Of a DNA stretch of 64,000 nucleotides, positions 1 to 9,351 are shown piece after piece. The position numbers and the translations under genes are program-made. The notes under the pieces are model-generated. The model was not told where the DNA came from, did no database searches, and saw only the letters and a program-made list of their open reading frames with translations. Origin of the DNA: Parietichytrium sp. I65-24A (taxonomy: Eukaryota; Sar; Bigyra; Thraustochytrida; Thraustochytriidae); the NCBI GenBank assembly GCA_012862575.1, contig BLSF01000003.1, positions 558,001 to 622,000 on the forward strand, given 5' to 3'. Every line of letters begins with the position of its first letter. Within the stretch, counting starts at the first letter, position 1.

Positions 1-28
1 ACCTAAGCTCCCTGTCCTGTACTTTCAG

Positions 29-799
29 ACGGTGGTTGGCAGGGGGGCTGGATCAGAAAGTGACTCGCTTATTACCAGAGGACTCTACGTTGGGGAGGGT
101 AGAGAGTGCTTCGAGAAAGCTTCTGCTCTGTCTTTGCAAGTCAACTTCACGCTGCTCGATGAGCCTTTGAAGAAGGTTGTCGTGTATCTCGATCCAGAAG
201 AGTTCAAATCTACATGGCTCGGAAACAAATCTATTTATCGAACGAGGATGGCAATCGCCGACGATGGCGATCTCATTGTTCTGGCTCCAGGAGTCGAAAC
301 CTTTGGTGAGGATGGCGAGATTGATCAGGTCATTCGAAAACACGGATATCGCTCTACTCCCGAAGTGTTGGATCACCTCTCAAGGAGCCGAGATCTCATG
401 CGGAACCTGAGTGCCGCTGCACATCTAATTCATGGAACCTCGGAAGGCAGGTTCCGAATCACATACTGTCCAGGACATCTGACGCGTGAGGAGATTGAAT
501 CCGTTGGCTACCAATTCGGCGATCTTGAGGAAATGACGCAAAAGTATGACCCAAAGAAATTGAAAGACGGGGTCAATCAAGTCGATGGCGAGGAAATATT
601 CTACGTGTCTAACCCTGCAATTGGCCTTTGGGCCTACAAAGGAAGATTTACGGATTCGGAGCAGCCTTCTGCTGGGAGCGCGGAAGGGGCTCCCATACCA
701 ATATCGCTCAAGGAAGCTGACGAAAACCAAACCTCTGTCGATTCGGGGATCGGGGGAGGCCCATTCGAACCTCCAGAAAAGAGGCAAAGGAAAGATTGA
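29..799 (+). CDS. LarA-like (lactate racemase family, DUF2088) protein, 3' part
   Basis: C-terminal part of a LarA-family protein, whose bacterial members are nickel-pincer racemases or epimerases of 2-hydroxy acids. Family hallmarks visible are DGDLIVLAPGVETFGEDG, then DQVIRKHGYR, then NLSAAAHLIHGTSEGRFRITYCPG, and near the end DGEEIFYVSNPAIGLWAY. The nickel and cofactor ligands of the family lie further N-terminal, outside the window. A pyrimidine-rich tract ending in CAG at 26-28 looks like a 3' splice site, so 29 is taken as an exon start and the gene begins upstream. A polar tail of about 45 residues after the core (rich in S, E, P) is not part of the core family. The gene is convergent with LIPT2. 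Membership of the family is confident; the substrate is unknown. Confidence 0.8.
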   Translation, partial: TVVGRGAGSESDSLITRGLYVGEGRECFEKASALSLQVNFTLLDEPLKKVVVYLDPEEFKSTWLGNKSIYRTRMAIADDGDLIVLAPGVETFGEDGEIDQVIRKHGYRSTPEVLDHLSRSRDLMRNLSAAAHLIHGTSEGRFRITYCPGHLTREEIESVGYQFGDLEEMTQKYDPKKLKDGVNQVDGEEIFYVSNPAIGLWAYKGRFTDSEQPSAGSAEGAPIPISLKEADENQTSVDSGIGGGPFEPPEKRQRKD

Positions 800-988
800 A
801 ACCTTGAAAACAAGCTGCGCCGTTTCTCTCTTCTGGAGGATAATCTTTAACACCAAATACTTCACCAAATTTGTTCATTACATACAACAACTCTCACCTA
901 ACTCTGGAGCTCTCTGGAGCAAACGAAACCCCAAGGAAGCTGATCTCCATACGAGAAAGCACACAAACACACACGCCTCCATTATATT

Positions 989-1720
989 TTAAACATCGTT
1001 GACGCGACACCGCTCAAAATCGAATACATTCATGAAATTTTGAACAATCCGCTCTTGAACCTTGACGCGAGAAAGAGACCTTGAGGTGACATCCCCGGGG
1101 GGAACTTTCAGCAGATCTGTTAGGCTTGTAACTCCGAGCCCTTCTTCACTAATACCGCAAGGTATGATCCGCTTGAATGCGCTTAGATCTGTCGTGACAT
1201 TGAGCGCAAAACCGTGCGAAGTAACCCACTTGCTCGCGTTGAGCCCTATCGCGCATACCTTTACGTTGTCCACCCACACGCCGGTGTATTTCTCCTTTCT
1301 CCCGCCGTTGTTGATACCGTAGGAAGCAAGGACCTGGATCACTACCTCTTCGACTTGGCGCATGTACCAGTGCAAATCTTTCTTGTGTCGCCGTAAATCT
1401 AGGACAGGGTACGCCACAATCTGACCAGGACCGTGGTAAGTGACTTCCCCGCCTCTCTCCGCTCGGTGCAATGCGAGTCCATCTTGATCCGGCCGAAAGA
1501 GTACATTTTCCAGCGTGGCATTTCGGCCGAGCGTATACACTGGGTCGTGCTCCAGCAATATGATGCAATCATTTGGCACCGCTCGTTCTTCTCTAAGCGC
1601 CACAATTTTATCCTCTTGTTTGGCTTTCAGAAGGTCTAGTCCGAACGAATAAGGCACTCGATTTCGTACGTGAAATACATCGAGTACCTTTCCTCCATTT
1701 GCTCGCAGACCTGAACGCAT
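989..1720 (-). CDS. LIPT2: Lipoyl(octanoyl) transferase (LipB/LIPT2 type)
   Basis: Transfers octanoate from acyl carrier protein to lipoyl domains, the first step of de novo lipoate synthesis; eukaryotic copies act in mitochondria or plastids. Translation from the ATG at 1720 gives 243 residues, a normal family length. Visible motifs are LEHDPVYTLGR, RGGEVTYHGPGQIVAYPVLDL, GVWVDNVKVCAIGL and SHGFALNV, then IIPCGI. By alignment to bacterial LipB the catalytic pair is Cys188 (in IIPCGI) and Lys154 (in NVKVCAIG). The open frame extends upstream to a GTG at 1744, but ATG 1720 is the first usable start. No clear long presequence is seen, so organelle targeting rests on family knowledge. It is convergent with the LarA-like gene, with about 190 bases between the stops. 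Confidence 0.93.
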   Translation of the reverse strand: MRSGLRANGGKVLDVFHVRNRVPYSFGLDLLKAKQEDKIVALREERAVPNDCIILLEHDPVYTLGRNATLENVLFRPDQDGLALHRAERGGEVTYHGPGQIVAYPVLDLRRHKKDLHWYMRQVEEVVIQVLASYGINNGGRKEKYTGVWVDNVKVCAIGLNASKWVTSHGFALNVTTDLSAFKRIIPCGISEEGLGVTSLTDLLKVPPGDVTSRSLSRVKVQERIVQNFMNVFDFERCRVNDV

Positions 1721-1782
1721 CTTGATCTCGACCTGTCGCCTCACTGTCCCAAGCTGCGGTGAAGTCCGAACGCTGTCTCAAA

Positions 1783-1823
1783 GTCAGTCAGTCAGTCAGA
1801 CAGACAGACAAACAGACAGACAC
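1783..1823. repeat. GTCA/GACA tetranucleotide repeat
   Basis: Imperfect tandem GTCA units change into GACA units, just upstream of the LIPT2 start. It is a simple sequence repeat with no coding sense. Confidence 0.85.
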
Positions 1824-2444
1824 GCTGACTAACTCAAGCTCTTCTGTTTTTCTTGGCCAACGCAGAGCTCTGCAGCTCCGCGAAACCTGACGGGCCGTTT
1901 CCTAATCAAACATCCGTCGCCCCCACACTTGGCGCGTCCCCAATGTACACCTCCAAATATCGCCACAGCCTATGAACTAACAGTAAGCTTACCTACCCTC
2001 TGTCACATTTCACATTTCATCCAATCACTCTCACTGAACACCTTTGCACAATATCGTACTGATATTTCCAACTACCGCGATACCGCGCGGACGATATCAG
2101 CATATTTTTCAAAATCGCAGCAATCTTAACGCCGGCACGGCGGCTCCCCCGGCACCACTAGCGGCGAGTGTAAATGCCTTGTAGAAGTGGCGGCAGCGTG
2201 GTTTAGACCTGCGCTGGGGAAGAGGAAAAAAGCGGAAAAAGAACCCTAACCGCGCGCGACCTGGAGGACGCTTTCTTCCCCTTTTTGAATCCGTAAAACT
2301 TTGGTAAACTTTCCCGTTTTTTTTTCCCCTCCCTCACACTGTCTCCGCAAGCCAAACCCGCAACGCCAGAACAAAAGAAGGAGGAAGGAGGAAGGGGGTA
2401 CGCGCATCGCAAAATCATCGCAAATTTGCGGTGGGAGAAAGCAG

Positions 2445-2495
2445 GTGAGTGAGTGAGTGAGTGAGTGAGTGAGTGAACGAGTGAACGAGTGAGTG
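2445..2495. repeat. GTGA tetranucleotide repeat
   Basis: About twelve GTGA units, two of them altered to GAAC-type units, followed directly by a purine-rich GGAAGTGAGAG tract. It lies in the probable promoter or leader of the TRF-like gene. Confidence 0.88.
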
Positions 2496-2750
2496 GGCGG
2501 AGGAAGTGAGGGAGGAAGTGAGAGAAGAGAGAAGAGAGAAGAGGAAGTGAGAGGAGAGAAGAGAATAGGGAAGAGAAAACGTCAACTGAGAGGAGATACA
2601 TGGGATGCGTCGCTAACTGTTGGTTTGAACATGACGATGTGTGGGTGCTGTTTCGCGCAGGTGACTGAGTGCAGAGAGGTGGCATAGCTGCTGCAAGGAG
2701 GACGTGGCGTCGGTGCGGCCGTGGAGCGAGTCCTTTTACTGCACAAGAAA

Positions 2751-4214
2751 ATGTCTGGCGCGGAAGAGGAGAGCGGGCACAATCCGATGGAGATTTGCTT
2801 CGATCGGCTAAAGAACGAGCGAGCGGTGAGCCAAGCGGTGCCAGATGATGACGAGAGAAACAAGGTCTTGGCAGCGATGCTAGAGTTCGCCGCGGCTGAG
2901 ATGAATCCAGAGTTGTTCAGGGTAATTGGGGAGGAGATGAGTCAGGTGAACATCCAAGAAACACCTTTCCTTAAGGCATTTGCCTGCTTTGATGCGATCA
3001 AAGCTGCCAACGGAGATGCCGCCGAGCTTGAGAGCTGTCTGGAGGAGTTCGAGTCTGTCGTGCTGGACTATGAGAGCACAGCGAGGAGGTCTTCCGCGCT
3101 GCTGAATGAGATCAAGTTTGTCCTGCATTGTGAATACAAAGTCCACCTGTGTCTAGCCAAGCTGATCGGCCCTCAAAAGAAGGACGGGTTGTCGACGCTG
3201 GATAGTCTAAATGTCAAGGAGTTTGAGGAAAGCCTGGTCAAGTACTTTCCCGATCATACCAGCTCTGCTGTGGACCACTTCAGCGAAGCTGCGAATCTTT
3301 TGGCTGCCGATTCTTTGGGTAAACTGTTTACACTTGCAAACGATTACGTAAAGTCTAAAGGCAGCAAGCAGGACGATAAGGCACAGCAACTTGATGCAGC
3401 TCTGGAGGTCCTCTTCACAAAGCATGACTGGAACAAATTCCTCGAAGTGCTGCGGTCATTCATCTCGATCATGCTTTATACAGTGTATGATGGCCCAAGC
3501 TTGTTTCAGACAGTTCGCGGATATCAGCTTCCACCATTACGAGGGCCAGATGGCCAGCGCAAGATCAAGCGCTCGCCAAAGTACCACGCTTTGTACCGGA
3601 TTTACAAATTTTGTGGCGGCAACCATGCCGGCTGGAATGCGATCGTTAACAAAAGTGAACCAGAGGGCTTGGACATGCTCAAGCGCACACTGCAACGTGC
3701 AGACGAATTTCGTCATCATCGCGACACAAGGCAGAAATCTCGCGAGGACTCGCTCGATGATGCCGAGGAAATGAATGTCTCGGACGATGACTTTGACGAT
3801 GAGCAGGTCTACGTAGCCGAGGAGGACTTTGAGAGCGAAGAAGACGAGAAGTTCGAGGACGATGCACAATCTAGCGCCTACCGAGCGCGAAAAACAAAGC
3901 GCAAGATGAGTTTTCAGATGCCCACCAAGAAGGAGTACGAGGAGCTCATCAACTTTGACAAGTACGCGTCCAATACGCAGTTGAAAAAGCGCAGAAAGAA
4001 GCCAGTGCCGTGGTCAGCCGAGGAGAATGAGTGCTTGCTCCGCGGTGTAGAGCTCTATGGCGTCGGGCAGTGGGCTAAGATTCTTGACCACTTTGTAGAC
4101 ATTTTCTCAAAATCTGGGCGAACCAGCGTCTCCTTAAAAGACAGATTCAGGAATTTAGAGATTCGCCGCGGAAGGGAGGAGTCCAAGGATCGGAGTATAT
4201 CCCTTTCACTGTAA
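2751..4214 (+). CDS. TRF-like telomere-type Myb/SANT protein
   Basis: A 487-residue protein whose extreme C-terminus carries a single Myb/SANT domain of the telomere-repeat-binding kind: PWSAEENECLLRGVELYGVGQWAKIL, then RTSVSLKDRFRNL. The last piece matches the telobox helix (VxLKDKWRN) of TRF and TRF-like proteins. Before it lies a very acidic region (about 330-385) and a basic patch (KKRRKK). The N-terminal half is predominantly helical by composition and could be a TRFH-like dimerisation domain, but I cannot prove that. Start: the frame opens at a GTG (2721); ATG 2751 (MSGAEEESG) is preferred. Likely nuclear, binding telomeric or related duplex repeats. Alternatives are a general MYB regulator, but the LKDRFRNL signature favours the telobox class. 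Confidence 0.82.
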   Translation: MSGAEEESGHNPMEICFDRLKNERAVSQAVPDDDERNKVLAAMLEFAAAEMNPELFRVIGEEMSQVNIQETPFLKAFACFDAIKAANGDAAELESCLEEFESVVLDYESTARRSSALLNEIKFVLHCEYKVHLCLAKLIGPQKKDGLSTLDSLNVKEFEESLVKYFPDHTSSAVDHFSEAANLLAADSLGKLFTLANDYVKSKGSKQDDKAQQLDAALEVLFTKHDWNKFLEVLRSFISIMLYTVYDGPSLFQTVRGYQLPPLRGPDGQRKIKRSPKYHALYRIYKFCGGNHAGWNAIVNKSEPEGLDMLKRTLQRADEFRHHRDTRQKSREDSLDDAEEMNVSDDDFDDEQVYVAEEDFESEEDEKFEDDAQSSAYRARKTKRKMSFQMPTKKEYEELINFDKYASNTQLKKRRKKPVPWSAEENECLLRGVELYGVGQWAKILDHFVDIFSKSGRTSVSLKDRFRNLEIRRGREESKDRSISLSL

Positions 4215-5363
4215 AAATCTGCACCCACCCCCGCCCCCCATCTTGCCGCATGACCCAGAGGTCTCTTCGACAACAAACCTCATAGTTCCTTTGTGCAACA
4301 CCGATCTTTTCTGTAACTTCTCTTTCCGGTCCTTTTCTTCCATCCATCAGTTCATCCATTTGCCCTCACGTTCATTTTCTAATTATAGATGCAAACACAG
4401 GCCGGCCAGCAGGGAGGGCTCTGAAGTTCAGTTCAGTACAACCAAAACGCTTCGACTGAATGACAAGCAAAACTAGAAAACTGCGCCAGACAAAATTTGG
4501 TACTCGCGTTCGACTCGGAAACGAAAGGAAATGTTCTCGGTTCTTCTCAAACTGCTGGATTTGAATAGGTTCGATTGGTTAGATATGGTTTGATCGTGGC
4601 AACCTCGTTCAACACATTGTATCCGGTCGACAAGTATCTTACTACACACACGTAAGCCCAAAATTGCCACAACTATCGAATTCATTAATACAATGGTTAA
4701 TCTGAAGCATTGTGCGTGCTAACCATTTATTATGTTTTACCATAGTCTTGAGTACCATTCCTACTCGGACCCCGTCGGAACTATTTGCTAAGTATTAATT
4801 AACAATCGTATAGCACAAAATCCAATTAATTCTTACGTCAAAACACAAACACACTACAGCGTTCTGCGATGCGCAGTCCTACCGCAAACCCTAAACCCCT
4901 TCCACTATCCCCACTTTCGCCGCGGTGCTGGGTCTTACCAACACCTACCCAAAATCTTGATAATCTTCCTGTCTTACTGCGAGGCTAAACTATTTTGGTA
5001 GCCGTGCTCTTGCGAACAAAATTATGAGTAAGTTTACTCTAGTCTAGACGCAACTCTCGTCAAGTGTGCGCGGACACTCACATCGCAGAGCACATCGCAA
5101 AGAGTCGGTCAGGAGAGGCCGCGGGAAGTGCGCGGTGCGATTGAGGAAAAAGCAAGAAGTCTTCTCGCGACGCGGGTGTGAACTGTGAGGATAGCATATA
5201 GGTCGGAGAGAGAGAGAGAGAGCGGTGTGCAAAGGTAAAGTGTCTTGCGGTAATGCAGGGAAGTTGACGACCAACAGAACTCGAAGCGAAAGATAGGCCG
5301 GATTGAAGTGAGAGAAAGAGAAGTGCAACTGAAGGCCGAAGTTGAACAATTGGACAAGTGGAG
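4215..5363. other. Intergenic region with telo-box-like site
   Basis: Spacer of about 1.15 kb between two same-strand genes. It contains an A/T-rich part (about 4680-4860), an AAACCCTAAACCC string at 4886-4898, and a GA repeat at 5206-5222. Short open frames here have no recognisable protein features. Confidence 0.6.
4886..4898 (+). promoter_or_regulatory. Telo-box-like AAACCCTAAACCC
   Basis: Exact match to the plant promoter telo-box (AAACCCTAA) extended by a second half unit, about 465 bases upstream of the acyltransferase start. In plants such sites bind single-Myb telobox proteins. Function here is inference only. Confidence 0.3.
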
Positions 5364-6647
5364 ATGAGCGGCAAACGCGAAGCGCTGGTAGGCGTGCTGG
5401 AAGGACTGAGAGTGGTGTCCGCGGTGGTGGTGCTATTTCACCACATCGGTTCTCTGGATCCGGATTTGTGGGATCAGAGCTTTCTTCAGGCCAAACATGC
5501 GGCGATGGCTGCTCACGAAGCTTCGCTCGAGCGTGCTGCGGCGGCGGACAGTGACAGGAGACTGGACGGTGCAGCGAATGCAGATTCGGCGACAGGATTT
5601 GCAGCTCTATTTTACTACATTATAAATGTCGGCCCTGGACACGTGGCGGTGGAGGTGTTCTTAAATTTGGCTGGCTTTGTTTCAGCACACGCTGTGCACT
5701 GTATGCTTGGAGGAAACAGCCCAATTGCGGTTGGGACAGCATTCATGAAGAAATACCAAAAGTCGCTTCTGAAGCGGTTCTGGAGACTCGCGTTGCCGCT
5801 TGTTCCGGTTCAGTTGGTGCACTATATATTGTGGAGTAAAGAGCTTGCTTATGGCCAGTATCTCTGGATACCGTCCGCTCTGGCGGTGCGCGAAGGGTAT
5901 GCAATAGGAATTCCGGCCATCTTTGCAGGGACTTTATCCGGATCTCTCTGGGTAGTGGAAGCTCTATTTTTCGCCCCGTTCGTTGCACTCGCTGTGCAGC
6001 TTCCCTCTCAAACTCTGCGACCGGCTGCTCGGGCACTATGGTACCTTTTTTGCATTGCGTATTTCTGCGGAGATGTAGTGTCCAGCCAGTCAATATACCT
6101 GTCAGTTGTTATTGGCGTGGCAATGGCAGATCTCTACAACCACATGTATTTTGAAGACCTGCCGCTCTGGAGATCCGTGGCCCAAGCTCTCCTCGCCATG
6201 TTCCTTGTGTCGTTTACATGGCTCCCGGACCCTCTGTATTCACACTCCATGTCAATGGTGGCTACTGCAACCGGAACCGTGTACCTTGCGCTTTACAGCC
6301 CGCGTCGCATACAGCGCTTGTTGGACAACAAGCTGATGCTCTTCGCGTCCAGATTCGCGTACCAGCTTTACATCTGGCATGTTCTAATCCTGAGCATCTT
6401 TGCCAGAAATGTCTATCCTGTTGCGTCCAAAGGGGTATTGTACTCCATGGGTTATCTTTCATGCTTTGTGGTGGCAATCCTTGCGTACTATCTCTTTGAG
6501 GTGCCGTCTACCTGGTTTGCGAATGTTTTTGTTCAATGGATGATGAAGGGCTCAAAAGACCCGGTTACTGGAAAGCCACTCAAGGCGATCAAGGTCGGGC
6601 AAGTTGCGGAGGAGCCTGTGGATGGCCAAGCTATCCAGGATGTATAA
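5364..6647 (+). CDS. Acyltransferase-3 family membrane protein
   Basis: A 427-residue multi-spanning membrane protein of the acyltransferase 3 family, which moves acyl groups from CoA or similar donors to sugars, lipids or peptides. It starts with EGLRVVSAVVVLFHHIGSLDPD, matching the family's first helix with its essential His (FHH). A second signature, GPGHVAVEVFLNLAGFVSAH, matches the family GVxxFFxLSGF segment. A run of about ten hydrophobic stretches follows, and the protein ends in a polar cytosolic tail. An Ala/Asp-rich insert (about residues 55-85) separates the first two signatures and is longer than usual. The frame opens at GTG 5358; ATG 5364 is chosen. It is convergent with the methyltransferase gene. 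Acceptor and donor are unknown. Confidence 0.8.
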   Translation: MSGKREALVGVLEGLRVVSAVVVLFHHIGSLDPDLWDQSFLQAKHAAMAAHEASLERAAAADSDRRLDGAANADSATGFAALFYYIINVGPGHVAVEVFLNLAGFVSAHAVHCMLGGNSPIAVGTAFMKKYQKSLLKRFWRLALPLVPVQLVHYILWSKELAYGQYLWIPSALAVREGYAIGIPAIFAGTLSGSLWVVEALFFAPFVALAVQLPSQTLRPAARALWYLFCIAYFCGDVVSSQSIYLSVVIGVAMADLYNHMYFEDLPLWRSVAQALLAMFLVSFTWLPDPLYSHSMSMVATATGTVYLALYSPRRIQRLLDNKLMLFASRFAYQLYIWHVLILSIFARNVYPVASKGVLYSMGYLSCFVVAILAYYLFEVPSTWFANVFVQWMMKGSKDPVTGKPLKAIKVGQVAEEPVDGQAIQDV

Positions 6648-6948
6648 ATTCGTAAACTCGAGTCCGTGTTCCTCAGTATCAGAAGTACCTTCAACCTGTC
6701 TAGTACATACCTTTGTTTGATTGAATTCGCTATTTTTCTGTTCATTTGTTGCCAATCTTCCTTCATCTATGTCGATTTGCAAAGTACTACATTTCCGTTC
6801 ATTTTCGAGAAACTCGTTCACGTGAAAGAAGGCGAAGCGAAAATCGATGTCGTCAAAACAAGAGCAATAAAAGGAGACAAGGTTTTCAAGTTTACGGTCT
6901 TTTTACAGCGCAGTGCAGGTTGTCAGGACTGATGACGGCCAAAAGACG

Positions 6949-7578
6949 TCATGAAGACGTTGCTTTAAGCTCCAGGGCCTCTTTTCTGGCACGATACACG
7001 TGCGCCTCCTCCACTGAGAAGACCTTCTCCCACAACTTCGGGTCGAGCTCAAATACGTTGCTGACCACAATGGCTCCCGGGGCTTCGTCCATAATTTTGC
7101 GCCCCAACCGCTCCATGATCGGGCTTAGACCATACACAAATATCACATCTGCATGCCCCAGCGAGGTGTTCCACAAATCTCCGCACCAAATGCTCGTATC
7201 GGCCCCTGGCGGCCACGGCTCTCTTCCCGGAACCAATCTATGAACCAGATGGCGATCTGCCATCGCCCACACCCTCGAAAACCCGGCAAGAAGCGGGTTC
7301 AATTCCACACCTTCTGCCCGAAACCCGCGTCTTGCCGCTGCCAAAACCACTCTTCCGTCGCCGCTACCGAGGTCCATGATCACCGGGGGAGAGGCCCCAG
7401 GAGTTCTGGGCGGCAGGAGTTTCGGCAGTGCGCGAGTGAAGACAGCATCCGTAGCGCGGCGAAACGTGGGCATGTAAGGCGCACCGCGGCCCAAAACCGC
7501 GGGAATGGCGGACATTACCAGTGCCACATTCCCCGCAAGTGCTGCGCCTCCCACGGCCAAAGCCACTGTCTTGAGCAT
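6949..7578 (-). CDS. FAM173/ATPSCKMT-type SAM-dependent methyltransferase
   Basis: A 209-residue class I methyltransferase with an N-terminal hydrophobic anchor (TVALAVGGAALAGNVALVM). Motif I is VIMDLGSGDGRVVLAAA, followed by the acidic-loop segment AEGVELNPLL, then DVIFVYGLSPIMERLG and GAIVVSNVFELD. This order (DLGSGDGR, VELNP, VVSNxFxL) is that of the FAM173 family, whose animal members trimethylate lysine in mitochondrial ATP synthase subunit c or in the adenine nucleotide translocase. An N-terminal membrane anchor fits the mitochondrial lysine methyltransferases. ATG 7578 is the only good start. Substrate choice between subunit c and the translocase cannot be made from the sequence. Confidence 0.83.
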   Translation of the reverse strand: MLKTVALAVGGAALAGNVALVMSAIPAVLGRGAPYMPTFRRATDAVFTRALPKLLPPRTPGASPPVIMDLGSGDGRVVLAAARRGFRAEGVELNPLLAGFSRVWAMADRHLVHRLVPGREPWPPGADTSIWCGDLWNTSLGHADVIFVYGLSPIMERLGRKIMDEAPGAIVVSNVFELDPKLWEKVFSVEEAHVYRARKEALELKATSS

Positions 7579-8002
7579 CGTGTTTCAGCGCTTGCCAAAG
7601 CCGAACAGCTCCAGCCAGTTCGGTACGTACTCGTTGCGTGAACGTAGTCCAACACACCAGTGCGCCCAGACACTCGGGCTCGCAGAGACTTTGTTGCGTT
7701 GACCAGCTAGTTCCTCCGCACCACGCACAATACGCTGCAACACCACACGCCACAGACCTTGGCGGAAGGAGACTCTAGCCTAGATAATATATAACTGCTA
7801 CTAGTTAGCGGAGGTGGAACGTAGGATGCATTTTGGCTTTGCATTGCATGACACTTCGCCATTCATGGGTAGTTGGAGCTGATTGCTGATCGGGAAAGAG
7901 GACGGTGGAGGCAAAAGGCTCAATGTGTTTCGACAAGAATTTTGAATTGTTATTTCGGGATGCTGGGTTCTGGGAATGGAATGGAATGAAGGCACGCAAG
8001 AC
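7579..8002. other. Intergenic region
   Basis: Spacer of 424 bases between two same-strand genes: the 3' end of the cysteine-rich gene and the leader of the methyltransferase gene. I see no gene, repeat or RNA in it. Confidence 0.6.
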
Positions 8003-9351
8003 TCAGGCTTCCGTGTCGCTGTACTGCTCTTCGGAGTAGGTCCCGTACTCATCATACGGTTTCGTCCCGGAGTTGTACTCGCCGTCGGTTCCATCGTAAA
8101 AGGACCAGTATGGCTCGGCTGCGGGAGCATCAAATTTGCGTCAGCACCATTCTTTAAAGCAAATATCCGCCTGAGCCGGGGAAAGAACTTACTGTTGTCA
8201 TCAAAACATTTAGCCTGCTTCGCAGACCACAGGCAACCTTCCAGCTTCTTGCAGTCGGATTGCGATTGCAGGTCGCCACAAAAGACTCCGCCAGCAGCGC
8301 GGCATTCAGAGAACACAAAGATGCACGGACTGTTCATAACCTTCGAGAGGTCTGCCTTGCAGTACGACTCACTGGTGTACATCCCGCAAACCCAGGAATT
8401 CACTTCTGTTGTGGTCATGCACACGCTTGATTTGGAGTTGAGCGCAACTGTGTATGTGCAGTCGCTCCGCTTGGCGCAATACGAAGCACCAAGAGATGAG
8501 CATTCTGCATCCGCAAGCGCGGAGCAAGAAGAACCGGAGACAAAGCACGGTCCGTCACTGACATCCACAGGGTCAGACTTGCAAAATTTGTTGGTGGTAT
8601 AGTCTTTGCAGGACCAAGAGTCTTTATCTGCAGTGGTGTAGCATGTATTTGAGCCTGCAGGAGATTTTCCAAAAGTACAGTCTGCTCTTCCCTTGCATCG
8701 AATCTTTCCGAGCTTTTCGCATGGCGCTCCAGTGGCCGAGTAGCATGCCCCGCCACTCCAAAAGCACGACGCGTCTGACGCTTTTGCAGGATTCTTCGAG
8801 CACAGCTTAGAACTCTCGTAATCGGAGCAACTATACACCGTCGTCAAGTTGTGACATCCCAATTGCCCGCTTGGCTCAACACTGTACGCGCACGAAGGCG
8901 CTGAAAGGCAACCTTCCTTGCTCAGAACAGAACATGGAGCGCTTGCCGAGTCCAGGCAGGTTCCGTCCACCCAAGCGCATCCGTCAGTGATCTTGGATGG
9001 ATTTGCACTGCAAAGCTTTTCAGAAGTGTACCCAGAGCACGAATAGGTCTCCCATTCACTTAGCGTCATGCACTCTGCGGTGTTTGAGTTCATTGGGGCG
9101 GCAAGAATGCACTCGCTGTTTTTAGCGCACTTGCTGGACTCGATCTCGTCGCATGGCAAAGCGCCAACCGCCAGACACACCTTGCCCGAGGATTCATACT
9201 GACACACTCCTTCGGAGGTTGACTTCTTTCTGCAAGCCTTCTTGTTCCTGTTGTAGTCGGCGCACGACGAGCCTTCCGACGCCCCAATCAAACCGAACAG
9301 GGCGGCAGCGGCAACGCAACATTTGAGCAGACTTCGTTTTCGGCGAACCAT
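8003..9351 (-). CDS. Secreted cysteine-rich protein with five 8-Cys repeats (two exons)
   Basis: Exons are 8193-9351 and 8003-8118, with a 74-base GT-AG intron (8119-8192; donor GTAAGT). The spliced product has 424 residues. It opens with a basic stretch and a hydrophobic signal peptide (LLKCCVAAAALFGLIGASEG), then five tandem units of about 72 residues. Each unit starts with (S/V)CxxY and holds eight cysteines in the order CxxYxxxxxC, then C, C, PC/FC/EC, C, C, C. Exon 2 adds a Tyr/acid-rich tail (EPYWSFYDGTDGEYNSG and further YDEYGTYSEEQYSD). Reading through the intron instead would give an unrelated, low-quality tail, which supports the splice. Probably extracellular or in the endomembrane system, with disulphide-bonded repeats. 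I do not recognise the repeat family. Confidence 0.8.

Larger units (their letters stand above)
1721..2750. other. Divergent upstream region with simple repeats
   Basis: Non-coding spacer between divergently transcribed LIPT2 and the TRF-like gene. It holds a GTCA/GACA tetranucleotide run (1783-1823), a GTGA run (2445-2495) and a purine-rich GAGAGAAGA tract (about 2500-2580). An AACCCTAAC sequence lies at 2242-2250. No convincing gene is seen. Confidence 0.7.
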
